Below are positions 19,361 to 28,513 of a stretch of 64,000 nucleotides of DNA, piece by piece. The translations under genes were made by a program, and so were the position numbers. Each line of letters starts with the position of its first letter. The stretch's first letter is position 1. The stretch comes from Bacteroidales bacterium (GTDB lineage: Bacteria > Bacteroidota > Bacteroidia > Bacteroidales > VadinHA17), in NCBI GenBank assembly GCA_016715075.1, contig JADKBK010000042.1, positions 186,001 to 250,000 on the forward strand, in the 5' to 3' direction. A model generated the notes under the pieces. The model saw only the letters and a list, made by a program, of their open reading frames with translations. It made no database searches and was not told the DNA's origin.

Positions 19361-19402
19361 ACCCAGAACCCAGAACCCAGAACCCAGAACCCAGAACCCA
19401 GA
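19361..19402. repeat. Heptamer tandem repeat ACCCAGA x6
   Basis: Six consecutive copies of ACCCAGA without interruption, preceded by CACCCAGC and followed by ACCCCCTA. It lies in the 84-base gap between the propeller/toroid lipoprotein (stop 19414, minus) and the membrane protein (start 19329). The unit length is not a multiple of three, but the array is outside any reading frame. Confidence 0.95.
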
Positions 19403-19413
19403 ACCCCCTAACC

Positions 19414-21645
19414 TCACTTCCCCTTCTCCGGCTCTCCAATCACCCCCAGGTACCTGCCAATCCAGTAAGGCAACAGCCAGATATCGCCTGCACTTGACTC
19501 AGCCCGTCCACCATTGTTGCCATCAAGGTCAAAGCGGTTTCCGTTATGTCTTGAAATAGGGAGTTCATCGGGCGGCAAAACCTCTTTAATAGTCTGTCTT
19601 CTGAAATTTGATTCAACAGATTCAATATCCTTTCTATGACTATTATGAACTGTCCATTCAACAAGATCCATTGGATATTCCTGCAGGTACCAGATAGCTT
19701 CCTTCAGGTCAATATTTCTGGTATCAGCAATTGCTGTCATAATGTTCCACAATCCTTCCTTTTCAGCTCTTTCGGCTTCCCAGTGATCAATAATTGCATC
19801 TCTGAATCTTGCTTTAAGAGTGTCATTCAAGGCGTAACGATACAATCCCCAATAGCCGCAATAATACATCTCATCGTCAGAATGGTTCCATCCATCGGAT
19901 AAATCCTTACTCAGTTCATCTGCATCGGCAGGAGCATGCCCAATTTCCTTCATTGGTTTCATGAGGTTTTCGAAATATCCATGCTCATTCATCAGGTAAA
20001 ATGCAGCATCCATATATTTCTCTTTTTTTGTAAAGTGATAGGCAGTCTGCAGCATTGCAATAATGTTTGATGAATTTATCTTGCGGTCACCTACTCCAAC
20101 AGGCCTTGCATTGACATAGTCCGGGTGCCAGCGGCCCCATTTGGTTGGTTCACCGTTCCAGTCGATCATATAGAAATTATTCTTCACTATATGCGACATT
20201 AAAGTGTCTATCAGTAGTATTGCCTTATTGCGCAGATCCGGCACGTCAACCAGTTCAGCTATGGCGCCGAATGCAAAAATATGCCCAATGGCTTCATCAC
20301 TGCTCGTCGTAGACTTCCAGTCCCATTCAGGGTCCCTGGCCCTTCTCCACGCTTCGTCAGCATATTTATAGCCTCTTCTTTCAAATGAGCGTGAAGGAAA
20401 ACCAGGAATTTCATTAATTGTATACAATCTTTCCATAGCATCAAGTGATTCTCTTACATTTTGGAGGGCTTCATCAGATTTTGTGACTGCATAGCGGAAT
20501 GTTTCACCAGCCAGGTACATTGATGTCCACAAGCCATCGTTATCCGAATCTTCCATGCTGCCGGTGGTAACGTCACCCTTTGTCATCCCCGACACTGTCG
20601 CATTGAAACCTGTCCTGATATGCCGTTCGCGAACCTGTTTTTCAAAAAACATTGCCTTGTCATGGAGGGTCATCTCTTTAAAGCAGATCTTACCGAGGCC
20701 CCTGTTTGTGAGTATAAGGACTGTATTGTCGGGTCCCTTTGCAATATTAACAACTGTATCTGACGGGATCCACCGTTCGGATGCATAATAGTCGAATTTA
20801 CCGTCCTCGCGAAGTTTCATGGCACCAGAGGTGGAACCGAACCAGAGACTACCGTCAATTTCCTTTATTGTCGTCAGATCTGTCCATGGCATTTTATTGT
20901 GAAGGTCTCCAACCTGTTTCCTGCTTTTTGTATCGATTTCAATATATCCGTCAGTTGTTCCTGCAATGATTTTTTCCGTGGAAATTTCAATACAGGTCAG
21001 ATTATTTCCTGAAAGGATCTTCTCGAGCTTTCTGCTTTCAGAATTGAAGAGACTTACTGATCTTTTTCCAAGGATGCAATAAATATTATTTGATTCATCA
21101 TACCTGATATCACGAACGTCATCATCCTCCAGCGTACTGCTCCATAAATTCTCAGAATTTTTAAGCAGTATCAGTGTTTTTCCATCAGATATCAGGAAGG
21201 TAAAATCTTTACCTCCAGCAAATATTCCGGCTTGAGGAAGGGTATGTCTGGAATAGAGGCTGCCGGCCCAGGCGTTGCTTAAGACTGCCTTATCATCGAC
21301 ATATACGAACTGATTCTGATAAATACCTATACCGGCTATTTTCTTATCGGAGGTCTGCCTGTCCTGCAGATCCTTTACTATCGTGCCCGGATAAAGGAAT
21401 TGACCGTCGCGAAGGCGCATCAGACCTTTTGAAGAGAGTATCTGTATATACCCGTTTCTGTCTGAAACAACTTTTAACATTGCTGGGGCAGGTTCGGAGG
21501 AATAATATTTGATACTATATTCCTGCAGAAAAGGGATATCCTTATGGGCCGGACTATCTGAAATATTTTTTTTCGGATTATTTCCGGTACAGTTTATCAG
21601 AAATATTAAAGAAGCAAATAAAATATGAAGTTTTCCTGTCATCAC
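19414..21645 (-). CDS. Lipoprotein beta-propeller plus alpha/alpha-toroid protein, unknown function (copy A)
   Basis: 743 residues with a lipoprotein signal (lipobox LINC near residue 19). Residues about 45-330 are propeller blades (SLWFGSTSGAMKL, TVLILTNRGLGKI), and about 340-740 a helical toroid with SDNDGLWTSMY, TTSSDEAIGH and PTKWGRWHPDY. The paralog at 13793-16093 keeps these motifs in the same order but has a cleavable Sec signal instead of a lipid anchor. The SDNDG, SSDE and PT(K/R)WG acid-rich motifs would be candidates for an active site. First gene after the SusD terminator on the minus strand; the gap of 291 bases holds a dispersed repeat. A carbohydrate-active function is inferred from the fold and the SusCD neighbourhood. 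Confidence 0.6.
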   Translation of the reverse strand: MMTGKLHILFASLIFLINCTGNNPKKNISDSPAHKDIPFLQEYSIKYYSSEPAPAMLKVVSDRNGYIQILSSKGLMRLRDGQFLYPGTIVKDLQDRQTSDKKIAGIGIYQNQFVYVDDKAVLSNAWAGSLYSRHTLPQAGIFAGGKDFTFLISDGKTLILLKNSENLWSSTLEDDDVRDIRYDESNNIYCILGKRSVSLFNSESRKLEKILSGNNLTCIEISTEKIIAGTTDGYIEIDTKSRKQVGDLHNKMPWTDLTTIKEIDGSLWFGSTSGAMKLREDGKFDYYASERWIPSDTVVNIAKGPDNTVLILTNRGLGKICFKEMTLHDKAMFFEKQVRERHIRTGFNATVSGMTKGDVTTGSMEDSDNDGLWTSMYLAGETFRYAVTKSDEALQNVRESLDAMERLYTINEIPGFPSRSFERRGYKYADEAWRRARDPEWDWKSTTSSDEAIGHIFAFGAIAELVDVPDLRNKAILLIDTLMSHIVKNNFYMIDWNGEPTKWGRWHPDYVNARPVGVGDRKINSSNIIAMLQTAYHFTKKEKYMDAAFYLMNEHGYFENLMKPMKEIGHAPADADELSKDLSDGWNHSDDEMYYCGYWGLYRYALNDTLKARFRDAIIDHWEAERAEKEGLWNIMTAIADTRNIDLKEAIWYLQEYPMDLVEWTVHNSHRKDIESVESNFRRQTIKEVLPPDELPISRHNGNRFDLDGNNGGRAESSAGDIWLLPYWIGRYLGVIGEPEKGK

Positions 21646-21730
21646 TTATGAAGATTATAATTATTAAGATTCAGCCATTTAAAATTCCAATTATGTGTTC
21701 ATGTGATAGTTATAGATCCTGCTTTATCTT

Positions 21731-21844
21731 TCTCTGTGAGCCTCTGTGCATTCTCAGTGTCCAGATAACTATCGGGACTCTGTGTAACCTTAAATTAAGA
21801 ACTTACACAGAGAGCACAGAGGTGTCACAGAGATCCACAGAGGA
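21731..21844. repeat. Dispersed CTCTGTG/CACAGAG inverted repeat, copy 2
   Basis: The left half has four CTCTGTG- or CTCAGTG-type words; the right half has four CACAGAG-type words after TTAAGAACTT. The halves can pair into a long imperfect hairpin. The left half contains ATAACTATCGGGA, a motif also found in the copy at 51061-51174 (ATATCTATCGGGG). It lies between the lipoprotein start (21645) and the SusD terminator (21871-21905). Confidence 0.8.
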
Positions 21845-21870
21845 TTTTTTCAAAAGCAATTATCGCGGAT

Positions 21871-21905
21871 AAAAAGGGTGCTGTCCGAATTAACTTACAG
21901 CACCC
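21871..21905 (-). terminator. Rho-independent terminator after susD-like gene
   Basis: Read on the minus strand: GGGTGCTGT, a 12-base loop, then ACAGCACCC and a run of five T. The 9-base stem is perfect (plus-strand arms 21876-21884 and 21897-21905; A-run 21871-21875). It lies 31 bases past the SusD stop and should end the SusCD transcript. Confidence 0.88.
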
Positions 21906-21936
21906 TGATCATTTCAAAATTTGATTTCAAAGAAAA

Positions 21937-23619
21937 TTATTGCAGCAGCCAGAATTTTGACCATGAACTGTCATTTCCGTCCTGTGCAGTGAATTCAGTC
22001 TGTACTAAATGAGTAATAGCGGAGTTATAATTATCTTTATTTCTTTCTCTTTCATTAGCATCATAGCGAAATCTCAGAGGAAAAGCATCACGTCTTCCGC
22101 TTGGCCCGACTGTAAGTGCAGGGAGGCCTGTTCTGCGCCAGTCGCACCATGATTCGGATGCTACTGTCCAGTTGGAGAGCCATTTTTGCTCCATGATCTG
22201 AGCGAGTGAGCCATCATAAACGACACCCGGATTTGTAAGGTAAGTGTCAGCATCACTGCTAATGCCCCATAAATCGAAAGATGCTCTTACACCATTTTCA
22301 TACCATGTTTGCTGTGTACCAACCGACCATCCTTTTTGAGCAGCCTCTGCAAGGATAAAACAGACTTCGGAATAGGTTATCAGTCGTGCTTTAAGCATTT
22401 CGCCTTCAGCTTCACGGTAAATATCAGAAAGTGCAGATACGTGTACGTTATAGCCGCCCTGTGTAGGAGCCGGGTTAAGATTATATGGATAAGGTTCACC
22501 AGCACTTACAGCGGCTGGAATTCCTACATACTCCATTGTATCAACAATAAATTTCCCTGCCTTAACATCATCAACCCATGTGTTCTTATTATAGATAACA
22601 TAGTCATTGGCAGCAAGCCATTCAGGACGTATATATCTTACTCCGTCAACAATTCTGTCGTCTTCAGGATAAAGTGTTGAGACTTTAATTTGTGTAACGA
22701 CTTTATTAAACCAGAGAGGGAGCCTGGGATCTTCATTCTCTACAAGAATATCCCTTAAACCTGCACAAAGCTGCATCCTGCTGAAATTGCTCTCAGAGGC
22801 ATCATAAACAACGTTTGCCGGCCATGAATCGCTTCCTGATGAGCCAATGTAACTCATTGTAGCGTCATCATCGTTTGATGTAAAGATGGGGTACTGACCT
22901 GGATTTGAAACTATTGCTTCAATTCCAGCCTGAGCAACAGAGGGAAGTTTTGCAGAAATCCTCATATAATATCTGAGTAACAATGAGTTTGCCATCTTTC
23001 TCCAGGCCATTGGATCGCCATGATACATTACATCAGCATCAGCATTGATACCTGAATATGCCTCATTTGGTTTTGAGAGCAGTTCGCTTGCGGTTTTTAA
23101 TTCTTCAATAATACCTAAATAAATGTCCTCCTGTGTGTCAAAAGCAGGGAACATATCTGCCTGGCCTCCGGCCGGAGCATTCAAAGCTGCGCTGTATGGA
23201 GCATCACCCCAGCAGTCAGCTATATATGCGAAATTGAATGCTCTGAGCACAATAGCAAGTCCCTGTTGAAATTCCAAACCTTCCTCTACCGATCTTTCGT
23301 AAAGCTGTTTCAGGTTTCTGAGGACATCATAGTTTCCAGACCATGAACGCTCACTGATAAAATCGTAATTATTGAGACCGGAGCCCCAGCCGCTCTTTTG
23401 AACGTATTGCATAACACCGGCGAGGTCACCCTCGTAATTCATATCAAGGTATGGCATAGCAGTGGTAGTAATAACTGTCGTTACCAGAAGATTAGGATTG
23501 ACAGTTGACGGATCTACCCCGTTCGGATTCACGTTCAGTTCAGTAAGATCCTTGCATGAAGCAAAGGTCATCAGAACAAGAATCAGAAACAATGTATAAA
23601 GTGATTTCATATATTTCAT
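21937..23619 (-). CDS. SusD/RagB-like outer-membrane glycan-binding lipoprotein
   Basis: 560 residues; lipoprotein signal with lipobox TFASC near residue 22, followed by KDLTELNVNPNGVDPSTVNP, the opening typical of the SusD-like group 2 (PF12771) lipoproteins. Helical TPR-like segments follow, and the C-terminus has a Trp-rich stretch (WLSNWTVASESWCDWRRTG). A start four codons later (MKSLYT) would also work. SusD-like proteins sit on the outer face of the outer membrane, bind oligosaccharide and form the lid of the SusC channel. The stop of SusC is 19 bases upstream, so they are translated from one message, closed by the terminator at 21871-21905. Confidence 0.93.
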   Translation of the reverse strand: MKYMKSLYTLFLILVLMTFASCKDLTELNVNPNGVDPSTVNPNLLVTTVITTTAMPYLDMNYEGDLAGVMQYVQKSGWGSGLNNYDFISERSWSGNYDVLRNLKQLYERSVEEGLEFQQGLAIVLRAFNFAYIADCWGDAPYSAALNAPAGGQADMFPAFDTQEDIYLGIIEELKTASELLSKPNEAYSGINADADVMYHGDPMAWRKMANSLLLRYYMRISAKLPSVAQAGIEAIVSNPGQYPIFTSNDDDATMSYIGSSGSDSWPANVVYDASESNFSRMQLCAGLRDILVENEDPRLPLWFNKVVTQIKVSTLYPEDDRIVDGVRYIRPEWLAANDYVIYNKNTWVDDVKAGKFIVDTMEYVGIPAAVSAGEPYPYNLNPAPTQGGYNVHVSALSDIYREAEGEMLKARLITYSEVCFILAEAAQKGWSVGTQQTWYENGVRASFDLWGISSDADTYLTNPGVVYDGSLAQIMEQKWLSNWTVASESWCDWRRTGLPALTVGPSGRRDAFPLRFRYDANERERNKDNYNSAITHLVQTEFTAQDGNDSSWSKFWLLQ

Positions 23620-23638
23620 GACTTAATATTTTTTAGAG

Positions 23639-26600
23639 TTAGAAACTAATATTCAGTTTAAAACCAATTGGAATAGTCCATGGTGCGACGTTGAACCTTT
23701 CAATACCCTGTTTGAACTGAATACCGCTACCCTGATTGCCAGCTTCTGGCTGGAATGCCATTTCAGGATCAATATTTATTTTTGCTTTTGTCCAAAGTAT
23801 TATGTTACGGGTATAAATTGAGAATGAGGCATTCTGGATACCAATTTTCTTCAGTGAAGGAAGCTGGTAAGCAATGGATAATTCTCTCATTTTAAGAAAG
23901 TCTGCATCAAATGTAGCAGTGCGTGTGTAGTCCCAGCCGTAAAAGTCCTGGTATCTGATCAACGGTTGTCCTGCTCCACCGAGATTTTCATAATCCACAA
24001 TAAAATTTCCGTTTTCGTCATAATCACCAACAACTCCGGGCATAAATACCCCATCATGAAGAGTGATACCACCTTCAGTATATTCAAGACCACCGGTTGA
24101 CTCTGTCGGACCACCTACAACAACAAAAATTCACCATCGGGGGGAAGATATTCATCAGCATGAGCCTTAAGATAAGCAGGCATATCAGCAACGTTATTGA
24201 TCTTAACTGTCTTGTCTATCCATCTCTGACTATGAAGGTCTGATTCACCATATCGGTAGGTCTGAGATACAAACTGTCCGCCTTTTCTCCAGTCAAAGCT
24301 TGCACTTACAGTCCATTTCTTATAGGTAAGCGAAGTTTGCATACCCATTGTAAAATCAGGATTAAAGTTACCGATCACTGGAGCTACTCTTTTGCCGCTG
24401 GCATCCTGCCATCTGCTGTCAGAGCTATCCCAGCCTTCATTGTCAAGGATAGGCCATCCATAATATGGTGAATTCTTATCCTCGACACGATTCATTCTTT
24501 TATCAATGATCTGTCCGATCTCTTCTCCTACCCAGGTAACTGCTCCCCTTTAGCATCTGTCCAAAGGGCAATATAGTTAAAGCCTTCAGCAAGCTCTTCG
24601 ATCTTTGTCATGTTTTTTGAATATATAAAATTTACATCCCAGGTCAGATCTGAAGTACTTATCGGAGTTCCGCCAAAGGAAAGTTCAAGACCTTTACTGG
24701 ATATTAAACCGGCATTGATCTGCTTTGCACTGCTTCCTGATGATGGAGGAAGACCTATATTGAGAATCTGGTTCTTATTTTCAGCAGCATAATAGGTACC
24801 TTCAATTCTTAACCTGTTCTGGTAGAAAGCGAGATCAGCTCCTACTTCCCATGAGGTCTGAATTTCAGGTTTCAGATCGGGTAACAGCAGTGTTCCTGAG
24901 GTAGTCAGACGGGTCTGATCTCCCCATGATCCCATATCACCCAAAGTTGGCATTAATTTGTAAGGATCGGTATCATTACCTACCATAGCCACACCTGCTC
25001 TTAATTTAGCCAGGGAAACTGATGGCCCCATGTCTATCATATTATTAAGCAACAAACTTAATGATGCAGACGGGTAGAAATATGAACGGTTTTGTTCGGG
25101 AAGGGTACTTGACCAGTCATTTCTTGCAGTTAAATCAAGATAAATATAATCCTTGTAGCCTAACGAAGCCAGGGCATAAAGACTATATATAGCTTTCTGA
25201 CTCCATGATGAATAATACTGAATATTACTTGGGGCAATATTACCAATCGAATAAATGCCCGGTATTATCAGGCCTGAACCACCATCTTTTGCTTTGGTTG
25301 TATTGTTTGCAGCATACTGAAACATATAGTTACCTCCTGCAGAAGCATTAAGGCTGAAATCGCTGAAGCGTGTTTTATATGCAAAAAGAAAATCAGCATT
25401 CTGTTCTCTTCTTGACATATTGGTCAAGCCATAAAAACCATTAGGTTCATTTGTATAGCTTGGTGCAATCTTGGTATCACGGAATTCAGTAAACTGATCG
25501 TGGGTATACCTGGCCATAAAGGAGAATTCTTAGTGATCTGGTAATCAAATACAGCATTGCCATAAAATCTGTCCCTGTTGAATCCGTTATTTACTTCATA
25601 TGCAAGGAAATAGGGATTATTAATGGCATCTCCCCTTGAGTAGGTACCATCACCGTTAACTTCGAGAGCATAAGGTCCGTTCTGCTGTATGCCTTCTTTT
25701 CCAGGTTCCCAGTAATTCCTTAATTTCAGCACATCAATATGAGGGTTTGTTTCATAAAGCGCCTGCATCGGGTTGGCACCCCTGTTTCCTGCCGGACGGT
25801 TTGTTGCACCTGAATTAGTATAATTAATGCTTGTGCTTACTTTCATCTTTTCATTAAGTTTGAAAGAAGAAGTCAGTGAAATGGAGTTCTTATTCAGATC
25901 ACTGTTAGGAATAACCCCTTTATTAAGCATATTTGTATAGGAGAGCCTGTAATCAACTTTCTCTGTTACATTGGATATTGACAAACTGTTGGTAGTTGTA
26001 TACCCGGTCTCAAAGAAATTCTTATAGTTATTGGGGTGAGAGACAAGTGGAGTTGCTGTCAGCTGGCCATCAGCATTAAAATAGGGCCACTGGTATGCCA
26101 TTGTGCCTTTATTAAGTTCAGGTCCAACCCATGCACTTTCAGAAGGATCAATAACCATATAGTCAAGGTCATTATTTGGACGGTTATCCTGACTGTAAGG
26201 ACGGGTACCATTCGCGAACTTCATATGTGTAGGGATATACTTGTAGGGATTCTCGATTACTGTGTTAGTCGAAAAAGTAACTCCAAGTCCTTTCCTCTGG
26301 CTTCCTGATTTTGTTGTAATCAGAACAACTCCGTTACCAGCTCTCGAACCATAAAGTGCTGCCGCACTTGGACCCTTAAGAATGGAAACACTTTCAAAAT
26401 CTTCCGGGTTAAGGTCGGAAATAGCGTTACCGTAGTCAGCTTTGTTATCCCTACCCATCTGAGTAACGTTGTTGAGGGTATTGTTCATTGGTATACCATC
26501 GACAACGAAAAGTGGCTGATTATCACTTGTAAGAGAAGATGCACCACGTATAACCATACTTACAGAAGATCCCGCAATACTCGTTTGACTGATAGCTACA

Positions 26601-27049
26601 CCAGCTACTTTACCTGCACGTGAATTCAGTACGTTTTCCTGGGCTACTTTCTGCAAAGCATCACCCTTAACTTCTGCCACGGAATAACCAAGAGATTTCT
26701 TCTCTCTCGATATACCGAGTGCAGTTACAACGACTTCATCCATTGCTATGCTCTCCGGATTCATTATTACATCAATTACTGATTGACCGTTGACAGCAAT
26801 CTCCTGATTTCCCATTCCAATGAATGAAAAAATAAGGGATGATTGTGCATTGGGAACTGTAATTGTGTATTTTCCGTCAGGACCAGCAAGGGCACCTGTA
26901 GAAGTACCTTTGACAATAATTGTAGTCCCCGGAAGCACTTCTCCCGTAGAACTCTTAACAACACCGCTCACTTTTATCTGGGCATATATGCTGCTGGAAA
27001 AGAGCACAAACATACCCATAAGGAGCAATTGCAATACCTTTTTTTTCAT
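23639..27049 (-). CDS. SusC/RagA-like TonB-dependent transporter (three frameshifts)
   Basis: About 1138 residues when repaired. The N-terminus has a signal ending IYAQ, a carboxypeptidase-regulatory-like domain (VKSSTGEVLPGTTIIVKGTS), then a TonB-box region, the plug (VMIRGAS-like VIRGASSL; GSRAGNGVVLITTKSG) and a 22-strand barrel ending in a C-terminal Phe (GFKLNISF). Three places each lack one base on the minus strand: near 25525 (an extra T gives KNFSFMARYTHDQ), near 24535 (an extra C gives EQLPWVGEEIGQ) and at the A5 run 24125-24129 (an extra T gives GEFFVVVGGPTE). All four segments together cover the family without gaps. The protein would import oligosaccharides through the outer membrane with the SusD partner encoded 19 bases downstream. 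Confidence 0.9.
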
Positions 27050-27428
27050 AGGATAAAAGATTAGTTAGTAAAATTTAAAACGCTTCTAAATCTTGGGTTA
27101 GTAAAGGATTTACACTCAACTGCATAAAAAACCAATCAAATATATGAGATTAACTTTCATGAAGTTTATGGAATATTGGTCTTCTTACATCAAATATTAA
27201 CCTTCTTTAATAAATATTAACAAAGATATAGTCAATAAGATAATAATATGGCAAATTGAGTTAATATTCCATTACATATTTGTTACATGAAGGATTACAT
27301 TCGTATTTACTACAATTCTATCTGCCAGAATTCCTGAACCGCTATCCGGCTGAATTCACCCTCCGGAATGCGTTTTCAACCTGTAAGTGCAGCGGTAAGG
27401 CACCATTTATGTAGCAAAAATAATCAAG
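27050..27428. other. Divergent intergenic region upstream of the SusC gene
   Basis: 379 AT-rich bases between the SusC gene (minus) and the phosphodiesterase gene (plus). The sequence near 27180-27260 is especially AT-rich and holds the promoter candidate listed separately. No operator repeat or small gene is clear. Confidence 0.5.
27221..27255 (-). promoter_or_regulatory. Candidate promoter of the SusCD operon
   Basis: On the minus strand a -7 box TATCTTTG (plus-strand 27221-27228, CAAAGATA) and a -33 TTTG (27252-27255), separated by 23 bases, slightly more than usual. A second -7-like box TATATTTG lies at 27137-27144 without a clear partner. Either would leave a leader of roughly 80-170 bases. 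Confidence 0.35.
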
Positions 27429-28275
27429 ATGATGAAAAGTAATGATAGTATGATAAAGAACATAATTCTGCTCTCCCTGATACTGCTTCCTCTCCTGGCA
27501 AATGCACAAGAAAAAGTATCAGAGTGCAGCTTAAAGGGAGCCAGGAACAGCATTTACATTGTTGCCCACAGAGGAGCACATATAGGAATACCTGAAAACT
27601 CACTTGCAGCCTATCAGAAAGCAATTGACCTTGGCTGTGATTTTGTTGAAATCGATGTCCGTACCACCAAAGACGGTAAATTCGTAAGTATTCACAACTC
27701 AACAGTTGAGGAATATGTCCCGGGTGTTAAGGCGAAGGTATGCGATCTCGATTTTGCTGAACTAAGATCATTTGATATTGGCATCAGTACCGGTCCTGAA
27801 TGGAAGGGCACAAAAATACCTTCATTTGAAGAAATACTCGATGTATGCCACGGCAAGATAGGCATATATCTTGATCTGAAATCTGCCCCTGTATCCGGGT
27901 TAGTGGAAATTATAAAAAAAATGGGAATGGAAAAAGAAATAATCTGGTATATTCCTGCCTCTGATACTAATGATCTCAATGAACCAAAAACCTTTGTCCA
28001 GATTGTTTACCAATGCCAGATGCCGGGTCTGAAAAAACATCAAATCAGTAGTCAACAGCTTCACTCCCTGCCTTATTGCCACAGACATGAATCATCTAAG
28101 CAATGATTTTGTAAATACTGCCCACAGCCATAACATTAAGGTAATAACTGATGATAAGGAAGGTTCAATTGAGGAGTGGCAAAAAATCATTGACTGGCAA
28201 ACAGATGGGATACAGACGGACCGGCCTGAAGAGCTGATATCTTTTCTGATTGCCCGGAATTCAGAAAAACAACAG
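27429..28275 (+). CDS. Exported glycerophosphodiester phosphodiesterase (one frameshift, fused to GH3 remnant)
   Basis: Sec signal ends LANAQ near residue 25. The GDPD core shows VAHRGAHIGIPENS (catalytic His-Arg, and Glu of the PENS block), FVEIDVRTTKDG (metal-binding Glu and Asp) and a His in VSIHNSTVEE. The frame breaks at the A6 run 28032-28037; removing one A gives MPGLKNIKSVVNSF and joins to HNIKVITDDKEGS and TDGIQTDRPEEL, the normal end of the fold. After about residue 280 the frame runs on without a stop into LYLDYTQPFKARVDELLSRM, which belongs to a GH3 N-terminus (next entry). The enzyme releases an alcohol from glycerophosphodiesters in the periplasm. The gene start at 27429 is the first of two adjacent ATG codons. 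Confidence 0.78.
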
Positions 28276-28472
28276 CTTTATCTTGATTACACACAACCCT
28301 TCAAAGCAAGAGTCGATGAACTTCTCTCCCGGATGACAATGGGGAAAAAGCTTTCTGGGATGTGAATACAAAAAAATCTCTTACTGAACCAGGAAAATTC
28401 AAAGTAATGATCGGAAGTTCCTCTACTGATATAAAAGCTGAAGGTGAATTTGAGATCACCAGGCAGCAGTAA
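28276..28472 (+). pseudogene. GH3 beta-glycosidase remnant with large internal deletion
   Basis: The first 75 bases encode LYLDYTQPFKARVDELLSRM followed by TMGKK, the standard opening of a mature GH3 enzyme. From about 28350, in another frame, the sequence encodes FWDVNTKKSLTEPGKFKVMI then GSSSTDI and a TAA at 28470-28472, which is the end of the C-terminal fibronectin-like domain of the same family. GH3 enzymes are around 750 residues, so about 650-700 residues between these ends are missing, including the catalytic Asp. The junction lies near 28341-28352. The N-terminal piece is in frame with the preceding phosphodiesterase, so either a GDPD-GH3 fusion was collapsed, or deletion joined two genes. 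Confidence 0.72.
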
Positions 28473-28513
28473 AGCCTGAAACAAAGTATCAGACATTGAT
28501 TAACAAAACCAGT

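Noticed and set aside
19361..19402. Possible CRISPR or iteron array
   Set aside because: Units are 7 bases and directly adjacent with no spacers; too short for CRISPR, and no replication gene is nearby.
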